7,815 nucleotides of DNA from Cytophagales bacterium (GCA_003500135.1 DNTA01000246.1:1-7815); one strand, 5' to 3'; numbered from the stretch's first letter, positions 1 to 7,655 are shown. Notes: generated by a model from the sequence alone, not told the origin. A program made the numbers and translations.

Positions 1-3
1 TGA

Positions 4-1935
4 CCGAGGAAAACAGGAAAAACGATCCATAATACTGAGGTAACCGGCGACACAATTAAAATTAGCGGTTTCAACTTACTGAAAAAAATAAACCGTCAAC
101 CTGCCGACATACGGGAGATTTCGCTAAAGAACTGGAGGGCGGACATCACTTCTTTTCAACGAGGCGGAACAGATGAAAAAGACATCAATCTGGCGCCGTT
201 ACTTCAAAATCTGGGGCCGTCTGGCAGGATTGGGCTCATCACAGCTACTGAAGGTGAATTAAGCCGCTTATTACTGGATGGTAACGACACAATTCATCAC
301 CTTGAAGTATCAAAGCCCGAGCTCACATTGCGCCAGCTTCAATGGGATGATCGTACGTTTTTACGGTGGAATGGTTTTATTGGCCTGGAAGTGGATGTGC
401 AATGCAAGGGCATTCAGTTTTGGAACAAAAATGGATTGGCATTACAAATCCATAATCCGGAGATTAGATCCAATGGTGATTTTTTCCGTACATATGCCGG
501 ATCAATAAAAAAGCTGGACGAAAATCGGCAGTTATTCGACATACATTATGACTCGCTTCATTGGAGGGGCGCTGATTTTATGTCTTACTGGGATGAGAAG
601 AACCTTATATTTGATCAATTGATCATCTTTCGGCCTGATGTGAAATGGGCCAGCAGAAATGGCAATGATAAAGAACTACCAAAAATCAATATCCCCCGCA
701 AGTTTTTTAATACGATTGATTTTAATCTGATAAGTCTCAAAAGCCTTTCCTTAAACAATGATAAAAACATCAGCATTAACCCGTTCAGCGAGCTTGATAT
801 ATGGCTTGAAAACTATTCCCTCGGGGCATCCGAATATTCAATTCCGGAGTTGATCGATAAAGGCCGGGCCAAAGTTGAAGTATACAATTTCAGCGATACT
901 ACAAAAAGCGGAATGGAACGATACGGTTTTCAGCAGGCTACTTTAAATTTCAGTTTGGGTGAACTTGCCATACAAAATTTAACTTTTGAACCGTTGCTCG
1001 ACCGAAAGGCGTATGCTTCTGCAAAAGGTGTACAGGCCGATCACATTACAGCAACCGTACCACTGTTCAGGGTGGATGAAATAGATTGGGTTCAGTGCTT
1101 TGACAAAAAGTTTGAGGCGGGCAAAATTTATTTTGAGCGGGCAGAAATGAAGGTGTTTCGTGACAAAAACTATCCTCCCGACACCAATCGTATCAAGCCA
1201 TTGCCCAGGGGAATATTGTTGGACTTGCCCTGGTTAATTACTATTGATACGATACAATTTGAGGCAATGGATATATCCTATGAAGAAAAGAGCGATCAAA
1301 GTCATCTGGTAGGGCAGATCTCTTTTGAAGATGTTTCAGGAACCGTGGGCAATGTTACCAACGATGACCACACCATAATTTCAAGGCCATTTATGCAGCT
1401 AAATGCCAAGGGTTGGCTTTATGACGAGTCATCTATACAGTTGTCGGTTAAATTTGACCTGCTGTCAAAGCAAAATAAATTCACCATGCTAGCCTCGTTG
1501 GCCCCATTTAATTTGCAAAAACTGAATCTGGCGCTGGAACCACTTGCCCGTGTGCGTGTAAAGAGCGGTATCAATAATAAAATGGAATTCCGCGTGGCAG
1601 CCAATGAATATTATGCTACAGGGACCATGGATTTTCTTTATGATAAACTTCGAATCAGTATTCTAAATAAGAAAACATTTGAAGAGAAAGGCCTGGGGCC
1701 TTCCCTGGGCACTTTTTTTGCCAATACATTTATTATCAACAACAGAAATCCACATTTTTTATTTGCCCGCGACGGATACGTCTTCTACGAAAGGGACAGA
1801 AAAAAATCTTTATTCAACTATTGGGCAAAAATTATTTTGTCGGGTGCAGTAAGCAGCATTGGGGCAGAAAACAATAAAAAAGAAATAAAAAAAGCCACCG
1901 ATCAGAGGATAAAAGAATTTGATCCATTAAATTAA
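4..1935 (+). CDS. AsmA/DUF748-like envelope protein, 5' end missing or disrupted
   Basis: An open frame of 643 codons runs to the TAA at 1933-1935. It has no ATG, GTG or TTG codon until a TTG at 328, and an in-frame TGA sits at 1-3. Codons 4-327 read as the same kind of protein as the rest (beta-rich, alternating hydrophobic and polar residues), so I do not think 328 is the true start. The resemblance to AsmA/DUF748-type proteins of Bacteroidota rests on recalled patterns: a segment near residues 398-453 starting KPLP, then a hydrophobic strand, an ITIDTIQF strand, a YEE motif and a closing NVTN; and a C-terminal tail near residue 602 with SLFNYWAKIILSG. Such proteins are usually anchored in the inner membrane, project into the periplasm and are linked to lipid transport or outer-membrane upkeep. 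The N-terminal anchor would lie outside the window. It probably shares a transcript with the gene at 1967. Family call moderate, function inferred. It may be a frameshifted pseudogene or contain a sequence error. Confidence 0.6.
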   Translation, partial: PRKTGKTIHNTEVTGDTIKISGFNLLKKINRQPADIREISLKNWRADITSFQRGGTDEKDINLAPLLQNLGPSGRIGLITATEGELSRLLLDGNDTIHHLEVSKPELTLRQLQWDDRTFLRWNGFIGLEVDVQCKGIQFWNKNGLALQIHNPEIRSNGDFFRTYAGSIKKLDENRQLFDIHYDSLHWRGADFMSYWDEKNLIFDQLIIFRPDVKWASRNGNDKELPKINIPRKFFNTIDFNLISLKSLSLNNDKNISINPFSELDIWLENYSLGASEYSIPELIDKGRAKVEVYNFSDTTKSGMERYGFQQATLNFSLGELAIQNLTFEPLLDRKAYASAKGVQADHITATVPLFRVDEIDWVQCFDKKFEAGKIYFERAEMKVFRDKNYPPDTNRIKPLPRGILLDLPWLITIDTIQFEAMDISYEEKSDQSHLVGQISFEDVSGTVGNVTNDDHTIISRPFMQLNAKGWLYDESSIQLSVKFDLLSKQNKFTMLASLAPFNLQKLNLALEPLARVRVKSGINNKMEFRVAANEYYATGTMDFLYDKLRISILNKKTFEEKGLGPSLGTFFANTFIINNRNPHFLFARDGYVFYERDRKKSLFNYWAKIILSGAVSSIGAENNKKEIKKATDQRIKEFDPLN

Positions 1936-1938
1936 TGG
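1924..1938. repeat. 15-bp palindrome over the stop of the AsmA-like gene
   Basis: CCATTAA, one central A, then TTAATGG form a perfect inverted repeat with 7-bp arms. It covers the last codons of the AsmA-like gene and the first three bases of the 31-base gap before the helical protein gene. It has the size and symmetry of a binding site for a dimeric regulator, but it is AT-rich and could be chance. No recognisable promoter accompanies it. Confidence 0.3.
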
Positions 1939-1966
1939 TTAAAACAACGTAAACAATAATACAGTT

Positions 1967-2599
1967 ATGGCCACTGAAGATAAAAAAACGTTCACCGATC
2001 ATTTGAAAGCTGATCTGGAAGAACTGGAAGTACAGCTCAAGCTTGGTAGTATGGACCTGAAAAAGTCTTACCGGCAGCAAAAAGAACGATTCGCCGATTT
2101 GGTGCGTAAGTTTCACAATTATGTAGAAGAAATTGAAAAAAGCGGTTCTGAAAAATTTAAAGAATACAGGGAACGCTCAAAGTATCTGCTGGATATATTG
2201 GAGACAGATTTTGATATATCCTATACCGATTACAATGACCAGCCTCAGGATCTAAAGGCCGCATTGCACGAATTTGAAAAATCATTGCATCAGGTTTATG
2301 AAGAGATTGGCGAAGAGTCTTCCGCCAAAAGAAAGAAACTAGAAACGGAATTGCGTTTAGGTATAGATAAATTCAGAAATGAGCTGGCCATTCAGCAAAA
2401 ACATCTGGAACACCAGCGCGAAAAGTCAATGGATGAATTTGAAAAGTGGAAAGAAAAGCGCCTGGAAGATATTAAGGAAATGCGCCAGAAAATTGACGAT
2501 AAGTTTAAAGAAACGGGTGGCAGGATTGACCGTTTTAACGAAGATCTTGGCGAGGCCTATGACCAATTGAAAAAGGCATTTAGAAACCTGCGGTCCTGA
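1967..2599 (+). CDS. Charged helical (coiled-coil-like) protein of unknown function
   Basis: This 210-residue protein is not one I recognise. It is very rich in Lys, Glu, Asp, Arg and Gln, has no Cys, one Trp (W161) and a single proline (P93). It has no signal peptide and no membrane segment, so a soluble cytoplasmic protein is the simplest reading. The composition and spacing of hydrophobic residues suggest two long helical blocks, about residues 10-80 and 97-205, joined by a short Tyr/Asp-rich link around P93. That fits a coiled coil, a helical bundle or an amphipathic surface-binding protein. The ATG at 1967 follows the AsmA-like stop by 31 bases on the same strand with no terminator between, so the two are probably co-transcribed. 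A hairpin terminator follows at 2617. There is no Shine-Dalgarno sequence, as for the other genes here. A link to envelope or lipid work is suggested only by the neighbour. Confidence 0.8.
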   Translation: MATEDKKTFTDHLKADLEELEVQLKLGSMDLKKSYRQQKERFADLVRKFHNYVEEIEKSGSEKFKEYRERSKYLLDILETDFDISYTDYNDQPQDLKAALHEFEKSLHQVYEEIGEESSAKRKKLETELRLGIDKFRNELAIQQKHLEHQREKSMDEFEKWKEKRLEDIKEMRQKIDDKFKETGGRIDRFNEDLGEAYDQLKKAFRNLRS

Positions 2600-2616
2600 T
2601 CACTATCGAAAAAATA

Positions 2617-2650
2617 AAAAAAGCCCAGGCTGATAATACCGGGCTTTTTT
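2617..2650. terminator. Two-way intrinsic terminator between convergent genes
   Basis: AAAAAAGCCC at 2617-2626 pairs perfectly with GGGCTTTTTT at 2641-2650, and an extra GG/CC pairing inside is possible with one bulged A. The A-run on the left and T-run on the right make it work in both directions. It lies between the stop of the helical protein gene (2599, +) and the stop of the Usp gene (2666, -), so it can end both transcripts. Confidence 0.85.
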
Positions 2651-2665
2651 GTTTCATCTGTAGGG

Positions 2666-3574
2666 CTATGCCAGTTTCGCTGCTTTTTCCTCACGTTTTT
2701 TCAAGTTATGAAGATTAAAAGTCAAAACCGGTTTTTTTGAATAGTTCACCACATCTTCGGCAATACTGTGCTCAAACAATCGAATAAAGCCTGTTCGTCC
2801 ATGCGTCGATAATATGACCATATCCATGTCATAATCTTCAATAAAGCTTACTATACCCTCTTCTTCATTGAAGTGGCTATAGATATGGAGCTTATAATTG
2901 TCGAAATTGTTTTCCTTGGCATAATCCGACATGATCTTTCTGATGTCCCTTTCGTTGCGGAAATTGCTTGGGGTATTGATAAATACAAAGTGTAATTTGG
3001 CATGGAAGTACTCCTGAATACTTTTAGGGATATTCAAAAATGGCGTGTTGATCCCCGAAAAGTCAGAAGCGAATGCAATGTTACTAATGTCGTCGAACGA
3101 AATTTTTTTCCGTAAGGTTAAAACAGGACATGAAGCATGCCTGACAACTTTTTCTGCGGTTGAACCAATCAGGCTTTCTTCCCAGTCGTTAATACCGGTT
3201 GTACCCATAATAATCAAGTCGGCATTGGTATCAACTATTTCATCTTCTATTGCCTGATATGCATTCCCCCGCATTATTTTGTCTTCTATTTTCAAACTGG
3301 TAAAACGCGGGTTATCCATCAGTTCCTGCATTTGTGACCTCCGTTTACGATAAAGCTCAATAAAGAAGACATCGTTCATATCTGGTTTTTTGGACCATTG
3401 TCCTGTAGTGTCGAGTGACGAACTGCCCAAAAATACAGTGTTTTTCTTAGTGTGCTCTATCACGTGTATAACTGTGATTTCGACATCCGGAAGATGTTCG
3501 GCCATATCACAAGCAAGTTCAAGTGCGTTATCAGCTTGTTCGGAAAAGTCAGTTGGTACTACGATCTTTCTCAT
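2666..3574 (-). CDS. Tandem universal stress protein (two UspA domains)
   Basis: The 302-residue protein holds two universal stress protein domains, roughly residues 1-155 and 160-288, a common arrangement in Bacteroidota. Domain 1 opens with the typical MRKIVVPTDFS strand and has a complete ATP-binding pattern G-x2-G-x9-G-S (G124, G127, G137, S138). Domain 2 opens IAFASDFSG and has the matching segment STHGRTGF, but the first and last glycines are replaced by S256 and H269, so its nucleotide binding may be weak or lost. Usp proteins are cytoplasmic and accumulate under starvation, redox or envelope stress; the exact role of this one is unknown. The C-terminus is short, basic and Lys-rich. 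The gene lies 158 bases downstream of the DoxX-like gene on the same strand with no clear terminator between, so it may be co-transcribed as well as having its own promoter. It ends at a TAG codon (2668-2666) before a two-way terminator. Confidence 0.93.
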   Translation of the reverse strand: MRKIVVPTDFSEQADNALELACDMAEHLPDVEITVIHVIEHTKKNTVFLGSSSLDTTGQWSKKPDMNDVFFIELYRKRRSQMQELMDNPRFTSLKIEDKIMRGNAYQAIEDEIVDTNADLIIMGTTGINDWEESLIGSTAEKVVRHASCPVLTLRKKISFDDISNIAFASDFSGINTPFLNIPKSIQEYFHAKLHFVFINTPSNFRNERDIRKIMSDYAKENNFDNYKLHIYSHFNEEEGIVSFIEDYDMDMVILSTHGRTGFIRLFEHSIAEDVVNYSKKPVLTFNLHNLKKREEKAAKLA

Positions 3575-3601
3575 GTTGTTTTTATTTCAATTTTTGGATT
3601 T

Positions 3602-3633
3602 CAAAGTGTTCCTGATAGGCGCTTACTTTCAAA
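3602..3633 (-). promoter_or_regulatory. Possible Usp promoter
   Basis: Read on the minus strand, TTTG (3633-3630) is followed 24 bases later by a second TTTG (3605-3602), about 27 bases before the Usp ATG. That spacing fits the Bacteroidota -33 and -7 elements, but the TA that should begin the -7 box is absent, so this is only a weak candidate. The inverted repeat at 3616-3642 lies across it. Confidence 0.25.
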
Positions 3634-3642
3634 TGGCGCCTA
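3616..3642. repeat. Inverted repeat upstream of the Usp gene
   Basis: TAGGCGC (3616-3622) and GCGCCTA (3636-3642) are perfect 7-bp inverted arms around 13 bases. No T-run follows on either strand, so it is not a typical terminator. It lies 42-68 bases upstream of the Usp start, where an operator could sit. The arms are GC-rich in an otherwise AT-rich gap, which makes pure chance less likely but does not exclude it. Confidence 0.4.
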
Positions 3643-3662
3643 CTATTACATACGAAATTGTT

Positions 3663-3701
3663 CCGATGTTGATTTTAAACGTATCCATTTATTAATGTCG
3701 G
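3663..3701 (+). other. Possible plus-strand RNA hairpin in the DoxX-Usp gap
   Basis: CCGATGTTGAT (3663-3673) can pair with ATTAATGTCGG (3691-3701) over 11 positions if three G-U pairs are allowed, around a 17-base loop. On the minus strand those three positions become A-C mismatches, so the fold is better as plus-strand RNA, although both flanking genes are on the minus strand. No T-run follows and no promoter was seen. Weak evidence. Confidence 0.2.
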
Positions 3702-3732
3702 TGCATACGGCATGTGATGAATAAGTCAAATT

Positions 3733-4092
3733 TTAATCGCGTAAGGCGCCGGAAATGGCAAATGCAGCGCCCGCCAGTGCCAGGTCCTTCAGAAACATGG
3801 AACTCGAAACCTGGTTGCCCTCTGCAGCGCCGGGCAGGTGAATGGTCAGTGCAAATATTATAAGCATTACGCCCAGAAGTATGGCAGCCAACCGGCCTTT
3901 TTTATTAATAATTATGGCAATGGCGGCAAGTATTAACGCCACACCCGTAAGGTATACCCAGAAAATAGGGGCAGGAAAATAATTGGGCACCATGCCTTTC
4001 ATGCTATCGGCATTGCCGAAATGAAATATACCAAAGAGGCCCATTAAAATGGCATAAATGAATTTGCCAATTTTCGAAATAATTGTTCCCAT
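3733..4092 (-). CDS. DoxX-like small integral membrane protein
   Basis: This 119-residue protein has four hydrophobic segments, at about residues 8-24, 43-62, 66-85 and 98-116, as expected for a DoxX-family inner-membrane protein. The pattern of a first helix ending in GLFGIFHF, then a short polar loop with VPNYFPAP before helix 2, an LTIHLPG motif after helix 3, and an SSSMFLKDLALAGAA start to helix 4 matches DoxX-like proteins. Related proteins have been linked to redox or thiol stress in some bacteria, but the biochemical role here is unknown. The ATG at 4092 begins with a short polar stretch and then helix 1, so this start fits. It is divergent from yebC across 207 bases and lies upstream of the Usp gene on the same strand, which would fit a small stress-related unit. 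I found no convincing promoter for it. Confidence 0.82.
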   Translation of the reverse strand: MGTIISKIGKFIYAILMGLFGIFHFGNADSMKGMVPNYFPAPIFWVYLTGVALILAAIAIIINKKGRLAAILLGVMLIIFALTIHLPGAAEGNQVSSSMFLKDLALAGAAFAISGALRD

Positions 4093-4229
4093 GGTGTAAG
4101 TAGTTTTGTTGTTTTTTGATTCTTAATACGTGAATTGTATAATCACTTTAAAGAAAATATAGGTAAAAAAAATGAAGATAAGTAATCGACTTCTGTTAGG
4201 ATTTGTAATAAAAGCACAAAAAACACGTA

Positions 4230-4258
4230 ATTCTGTGGCGTTTGTATTGATTCTGTGG
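4230..4258 (+). repeat. 9-bp direct repeat, 20-bp period, in the yebC promoter
   Basis: ATTCTGTGG occurs at 4230-4238 and again at 4250-4258, exactly 20 bases apart, close to two DNA turns. The copies lie on either side of the -33 TTTG and end 9 bases before the -7 box of the yebC promoter. Same-face direct repeats at this position can be regulator sites; the regulator is unknown. Confidence 0.5.
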
Positions 4259-4275
4259 AATAACAATTAATTTTG
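4241..4275 (+). promoter_or_regulatory. Bacteroidota-type promoter for yebC
   Basis: TTTG at 4241-4244 and TAATTTTG at 4268-4275 match the Bacteroidota -33 (TTTG) and -7 (TAnnTTTG) elements with 23 bases between, at the long end of the accepted range. Transcription would begin near 4282, giving a leader of about 18 bases before the ATG at 4300. This also argues against the TTG at 4273, inside the -7 box, as the start of YebC. Confidence 0.6.
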
Positions 4276-4299
4276 TGTAAAAATTTGTCAGAAAAAATT

Positions 4300-5043
4300 A
4301 TGGCAGGACATAGTAAATGGGCCAACATTAAGCACAGAAAAGGAGCCCAGGACGCTAAACGCGGAAAAATATTTACTAAGCTTATTAAAGAGATCACCGT
4401 AGCAGTAAAAGAAAGCGGGCCGGATGAAACGACAAATCCAAGGCTACGACTGGCAATTGGTAATGCCAAAGGTAATAATATGCCCAAAGACACCATCGAA
4501 AGGGCAATTAAAAAGGCTTCCGGCGCCGATGCTGCGAATTATTTTGATGTCACCTTTGAAGGCTATGCACCTAATGGTGTAGCGGTTTTTGTAGAATGTA
4601 TGACGGACAATAATAACCGAACGGTTTCCAATGTCCGGTCTGTTTTTACCAAAAACGGGGGTAGTCTGGGAACTAATGGTTCGCTGGAATTTATTTTCGA
4701 GCGCAAAGGTGTTTTTCAAATTCCGATGAAGGAAAATATGGATGAAGACGAGTTGACACTTGAGCTTATTGATGCTGGCGCCGAAGAAGTGGAAGTGCAG
4801 GATGATCTGATGATCGTTACCTGCGCTATGAACGACTTTGGCTCACTGCAGAAAAAATTGGAGGAGATAGGCATAGAGCCAGAAAATGCCGAATTGCAAC
4901 GTATTCCGAACACTATGGTAGAGCTTGACGATGATTCATTCAAAAAGGTGATGAAAATGATCGATACGCTCGAAGATGACGATGATGTACAAAAGGTATT
5001 CCATAACCTCGAGACCAGCGAAGAGCAGATGCAATTGTTATAG
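4300..5043 (+). CDS. yebC: YebC/PmpR/TACO1-family protein
   Basis: The ATG at 4300 gives 247 residues, the usual family length, and begins with the signature MAGHSKWANIKHRKGAQD. Further family segments are GKIFTKLIKEI (residues 23-32), NPRLRLAIGNAKGNNMPKD (46-64), the EGYAPNGVA strand (87-95) and TDNNNRTVSNVRSVFTKNGGSLG (102-124). The acidic C-terminal part ends with DTLEDDDDVQKVFHNLE, typical of the family. Members were long called transcriptional regulators. Mitochondrial TACO1 and recent bacterial work point instead to a ribosome-associated role in helping translation through difficult sequences such as proline runs. It acts in the cytoplasm. An upstream TTG at 4273 would add nine residues but lies in the promoter, so I reject it. 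The gene is followed by a strong hairpin terminator at 5065. Confidence 0.95.
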   Translation: MAGHSKWANIKHRKGAQDAKRGKIFTKLIKEITVAVKESGPDETTNPRLRLAIGNAKGNNMPKDTIERAIKKASGADAANYFDVTFEGYAPNGVAVFVECMTDNNNRTVSNVRSVFTKNGGSLGTNGSLEFIFERKGVFQIPMKENMDEDELTLELIDAGAEEVEVQDDLMIVTCAMNDFGSLQKKLEEIGIEPENAELQRIPNTMVELDDDSFKKVMKMIDTLEDDDDVQKVFHNLETSEEQMQLL

Positions 5044-5064
5044 CCCGTATAAATTCACTAACTT

Positions 5065-5093
5065 AAAGCACACAGAACCATGTGTGCTTTTTT
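5065..5093 (+). terminator. Hairpin terminator after yebC, touching the pncB start codon
   Basis: AAAGCACACA (5065-5074) and TGTGTGCTTT (5081-5090) form a perfect 10-bp stem around a six-base loop GAACCA, and the T-run continues through 5093. This has the form of an intrinsic terminator 21 bases after the yebC stop. The next base is the A of the pncB ATG (5094), so the hairpin could also act as an attenuator or block access to the pncB start. Confidence 0.8.
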
Positions 5094-6560
5094 ATGGAAT
5101 TAAATCAAATTTACCGCACCTCCCTTTCCCTTTTGACCGATCTGTATCAACTGACCATGGCTTACAGCTACTGGAAGAATGATATGAAGGACAAAAAGGG
5201 CGTTTTCCACTTGTTTTTTCGTAAAAACCCATTTAAAGGAGGATACACCATTGCCTGTGGTCTGGAGCAAGCTCTTCAGTATATTCAGGGTTTCGAATTC
5301 ACAGATGATGACCTACGGTATTTATCCACTCTAAAAGATAGTGCCGATCAGCCCATGTTTGAGCAGGCTTTTTTGAGCGAACTAGCCAATATGAAATGTA
5401 AATTTGATGCCTGGGCCGTTAAAGAAGGCACACCAGTATTCCCTTTTCAACCTATCATGCGCGTTGAAGGGCCGCTCTTACAAACCCAGATATTGGAAAC
5501 TCCTTTGCTAAATATAATCAATTTCCAGACACTACTGGCTACTAAAGCTTCACGCATTTATGAGGCTACAAGAGGAATGCCCATAATGGAATTTGGACTA
5601 AGAAGGGCACAGGGTATCGATGGCGGCCTTTCTGCGAGCCGTGCTGCACATATCGGGGGCTGTAGTAGTACCAGTAATTTACTCGCCGGGAAGCTGCTGG
5701 AAATACCGGTAAGTGGTACACACGCGCATAGCTGGGTGATGTGTTTCGATTCAGAAATAGAATCCTTTAAGGCCTATGCATCGGCAATGCCTGGAAACTG
5801 TATTTTACTGGTCGATACCTATAATGTTTTTCAGGGAGTTCGAAATGCCATTGAAGTAGGGCTGGAGTTGAAAAAAAATGGTAAAAAGCTACTTGCTATA
5901 CGCCTCGATTCAGGAGATTTAGCCTACCAAAGTCAGAAAGCCCGGAAAATGCTGGATGAGGCCGGCCTGGAAGAAACTAAGATCGTTGCATCCAATGACC
6001 TGGATGAACATCTTGTGCAATCGCTCAAAGAACAGCAGGCAAAAATTGATCTGTGGGGAATAGGCACAAAGCTGATCACGGCATACGATCAACCGGCCCT
6101 GGGGGGGGTGTACAAACTGTCAGCAATAGAAAAAGACAATGGAGAAATGGAAGATACTATTAAGCTATCCGAACAGAGTATTAAGGTCAATATACCCGGA
6201 CAGCAACAGGTAAGAAGGTATAAGAAAGACGGACAATTTGTGGCCGATATGATCTATCGCGATGGCGCTGAACTGGAAGAAACGGTTGAGATTGTTTCCA
6301 TCACAGACCCACACCAGAAAAAGTTAGTGTTGCAAAAAGAAATGCAATATGAAGATCTGCTAAAAAAAGTGGTAGATAAGGGTAGTGTGGTTTATGATTC
6401 TCCCGGCGTACAAGAAATCAGAAGTTTCAGCCTTGAGCAAATAAAGGCTCTTCATCCCGGTGTAAGGCGGTTTACCAATCCACACGCATATCCGGCAGGT
6501 TTGGACGTGTCGCTTTACCGCGATAGAGAGCAGCAAATAGATAAACTCAAAAAATTGTAA
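5094..6560 (+). CDS. pncB: Nicotinate phosphoribosyltransferase (NAD salvage)
   Basis: The enzyme joins nicotinate and phosphoribosyl pyrophosphate, with ATP hydrolysis, to give nicotinate mononucleotide, the first step of NAD salvage by the Preiss-Handler route in the cytoplasm. The 488 residues start with the typical LLTDLYQLTMAYSYW (13-27). Other family segments are FHLFFRKNPFKGGYTIACGLEQAL (38-61), the FGLRRAQG substrate loop (167-174), GTHAHSW (208-214, where H212 is the likely phosphorylated catalytic His), LLVDTYNV (238-245), AIRLDSGDL (268-276), SNDLDE (300-305) and GIGTKL (322-327). At about 490 residues it belongs with the longer form rather than the about 400-residue enterobacterial PncB. 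The ATG at 5094 is chosen; a GTG at 5082 would add only MCFF from inside the hairpin. No promoter was found between yebC and the start. A run of eight G lies at 6101-6108 within codons for ALGG. Confidence 0.95.
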   Translation: MELNQIYRTSLSLLTDLYQLTMAYSYWKNDMKDKKGVFHLFFRKNPFKGGYTIACGLEQALQYIQGFEFTDDDLRYLSTLKDSADQPMFEQAFLSELANMKCKFDAWAVKEGTPVFPFQPIMRVEGPLLQTQILETPLLNIINFQTLLATKASRIYEATRGMPIMEFGLRRAQGIDGGLSASRAAHIGGCSSTSNLLAGKLLEIPVSGTHAHSWVMCFDSEIESFKAYASAMPGNCILLVDTYNVFQGVRNAIEVGLELKKNGKKLLAIRLDSGDLAYQSQKARKMLDEAGLEETKIVASNDLDEHLVQSLKEQQAKIDLWGIGTKLITAYDQPALGGVYKLSAIEKDNGEMEDTIKLSEQSIKVNIPGQQQVRRYKKDGQFVADMIYRDGAELEETVEIVSITDPHQKKLVLQKEMQYEDLLKKVVDKGSVVYDSPGVQEIRSFSLEQIKALHPGVRRFTNPHAYPAGLDVSLYRDREQQIDKLKKL

Positions 6561-6567
6561 GCATAAA

Positions 6568-6592
6568 AAAAGCCGGCAAACTGTCGGCTTTT
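6568..6592. terminator. Two-way intrinsic terminator between pncB and gap
   Basis: AAAAGCCGGC (6568-6577) pairs with GTCGGCTTTT (6583-6592), with one G-U wobble, around the loop AAACT. Seven A residues (6565-6571) give a seven-T run on the minus strand, so it should end the leftward gap transcript well. Four Ts serve the plus strand. It lies between the stops of pncB (6560) and gap (6613). Confidence 0.85.
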
Positions 6593-6612
6593 CAGTTATA
6601 TCATTATCTGGC

Positions 6613-7620
<1,008 letters not shown>

Positions 7621-7655
7621 CTAAGGTTTATGAATGAAACAATTGATATATGAAA

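Noticed and set aside
328..330. TTG as the start of the AsmA-like protein
   Set aside because: Coding-like sequence in the same frame runs for 108 codons before it, and no upstream signal marks it as a start.
3045..3724. Plus-strand open frames opposite the Usp gene
   Set aside because: They lie on the opposite strand of a well-supported gene, resemble no protein family and have no promoter.
4130..4146. GTGA-N9-TCAC as a CRP/FNR-type site between doxX-like and yebC
   Set aside because: The spacer is nine bases instead of six and the inner bases are not symmetric.
4273..4299. TTG start adding nine residues to YebC
   Set aside because: It lies inside the -7 promoter box, and the family signature begins exactly at the ATG at 4300.
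4143..4943. Minus-strand open frames opposite yebC
   Set aside because: They are Ser/Ile-rich shadows of a conserved gene with no recognisable family features.
5082..5093. GTG start adding four residues to PncB
   Set aside because: It lies within the terminator stem, and the added residues MCFF match nothing known in the family; the ATG at 5094 is simpler.
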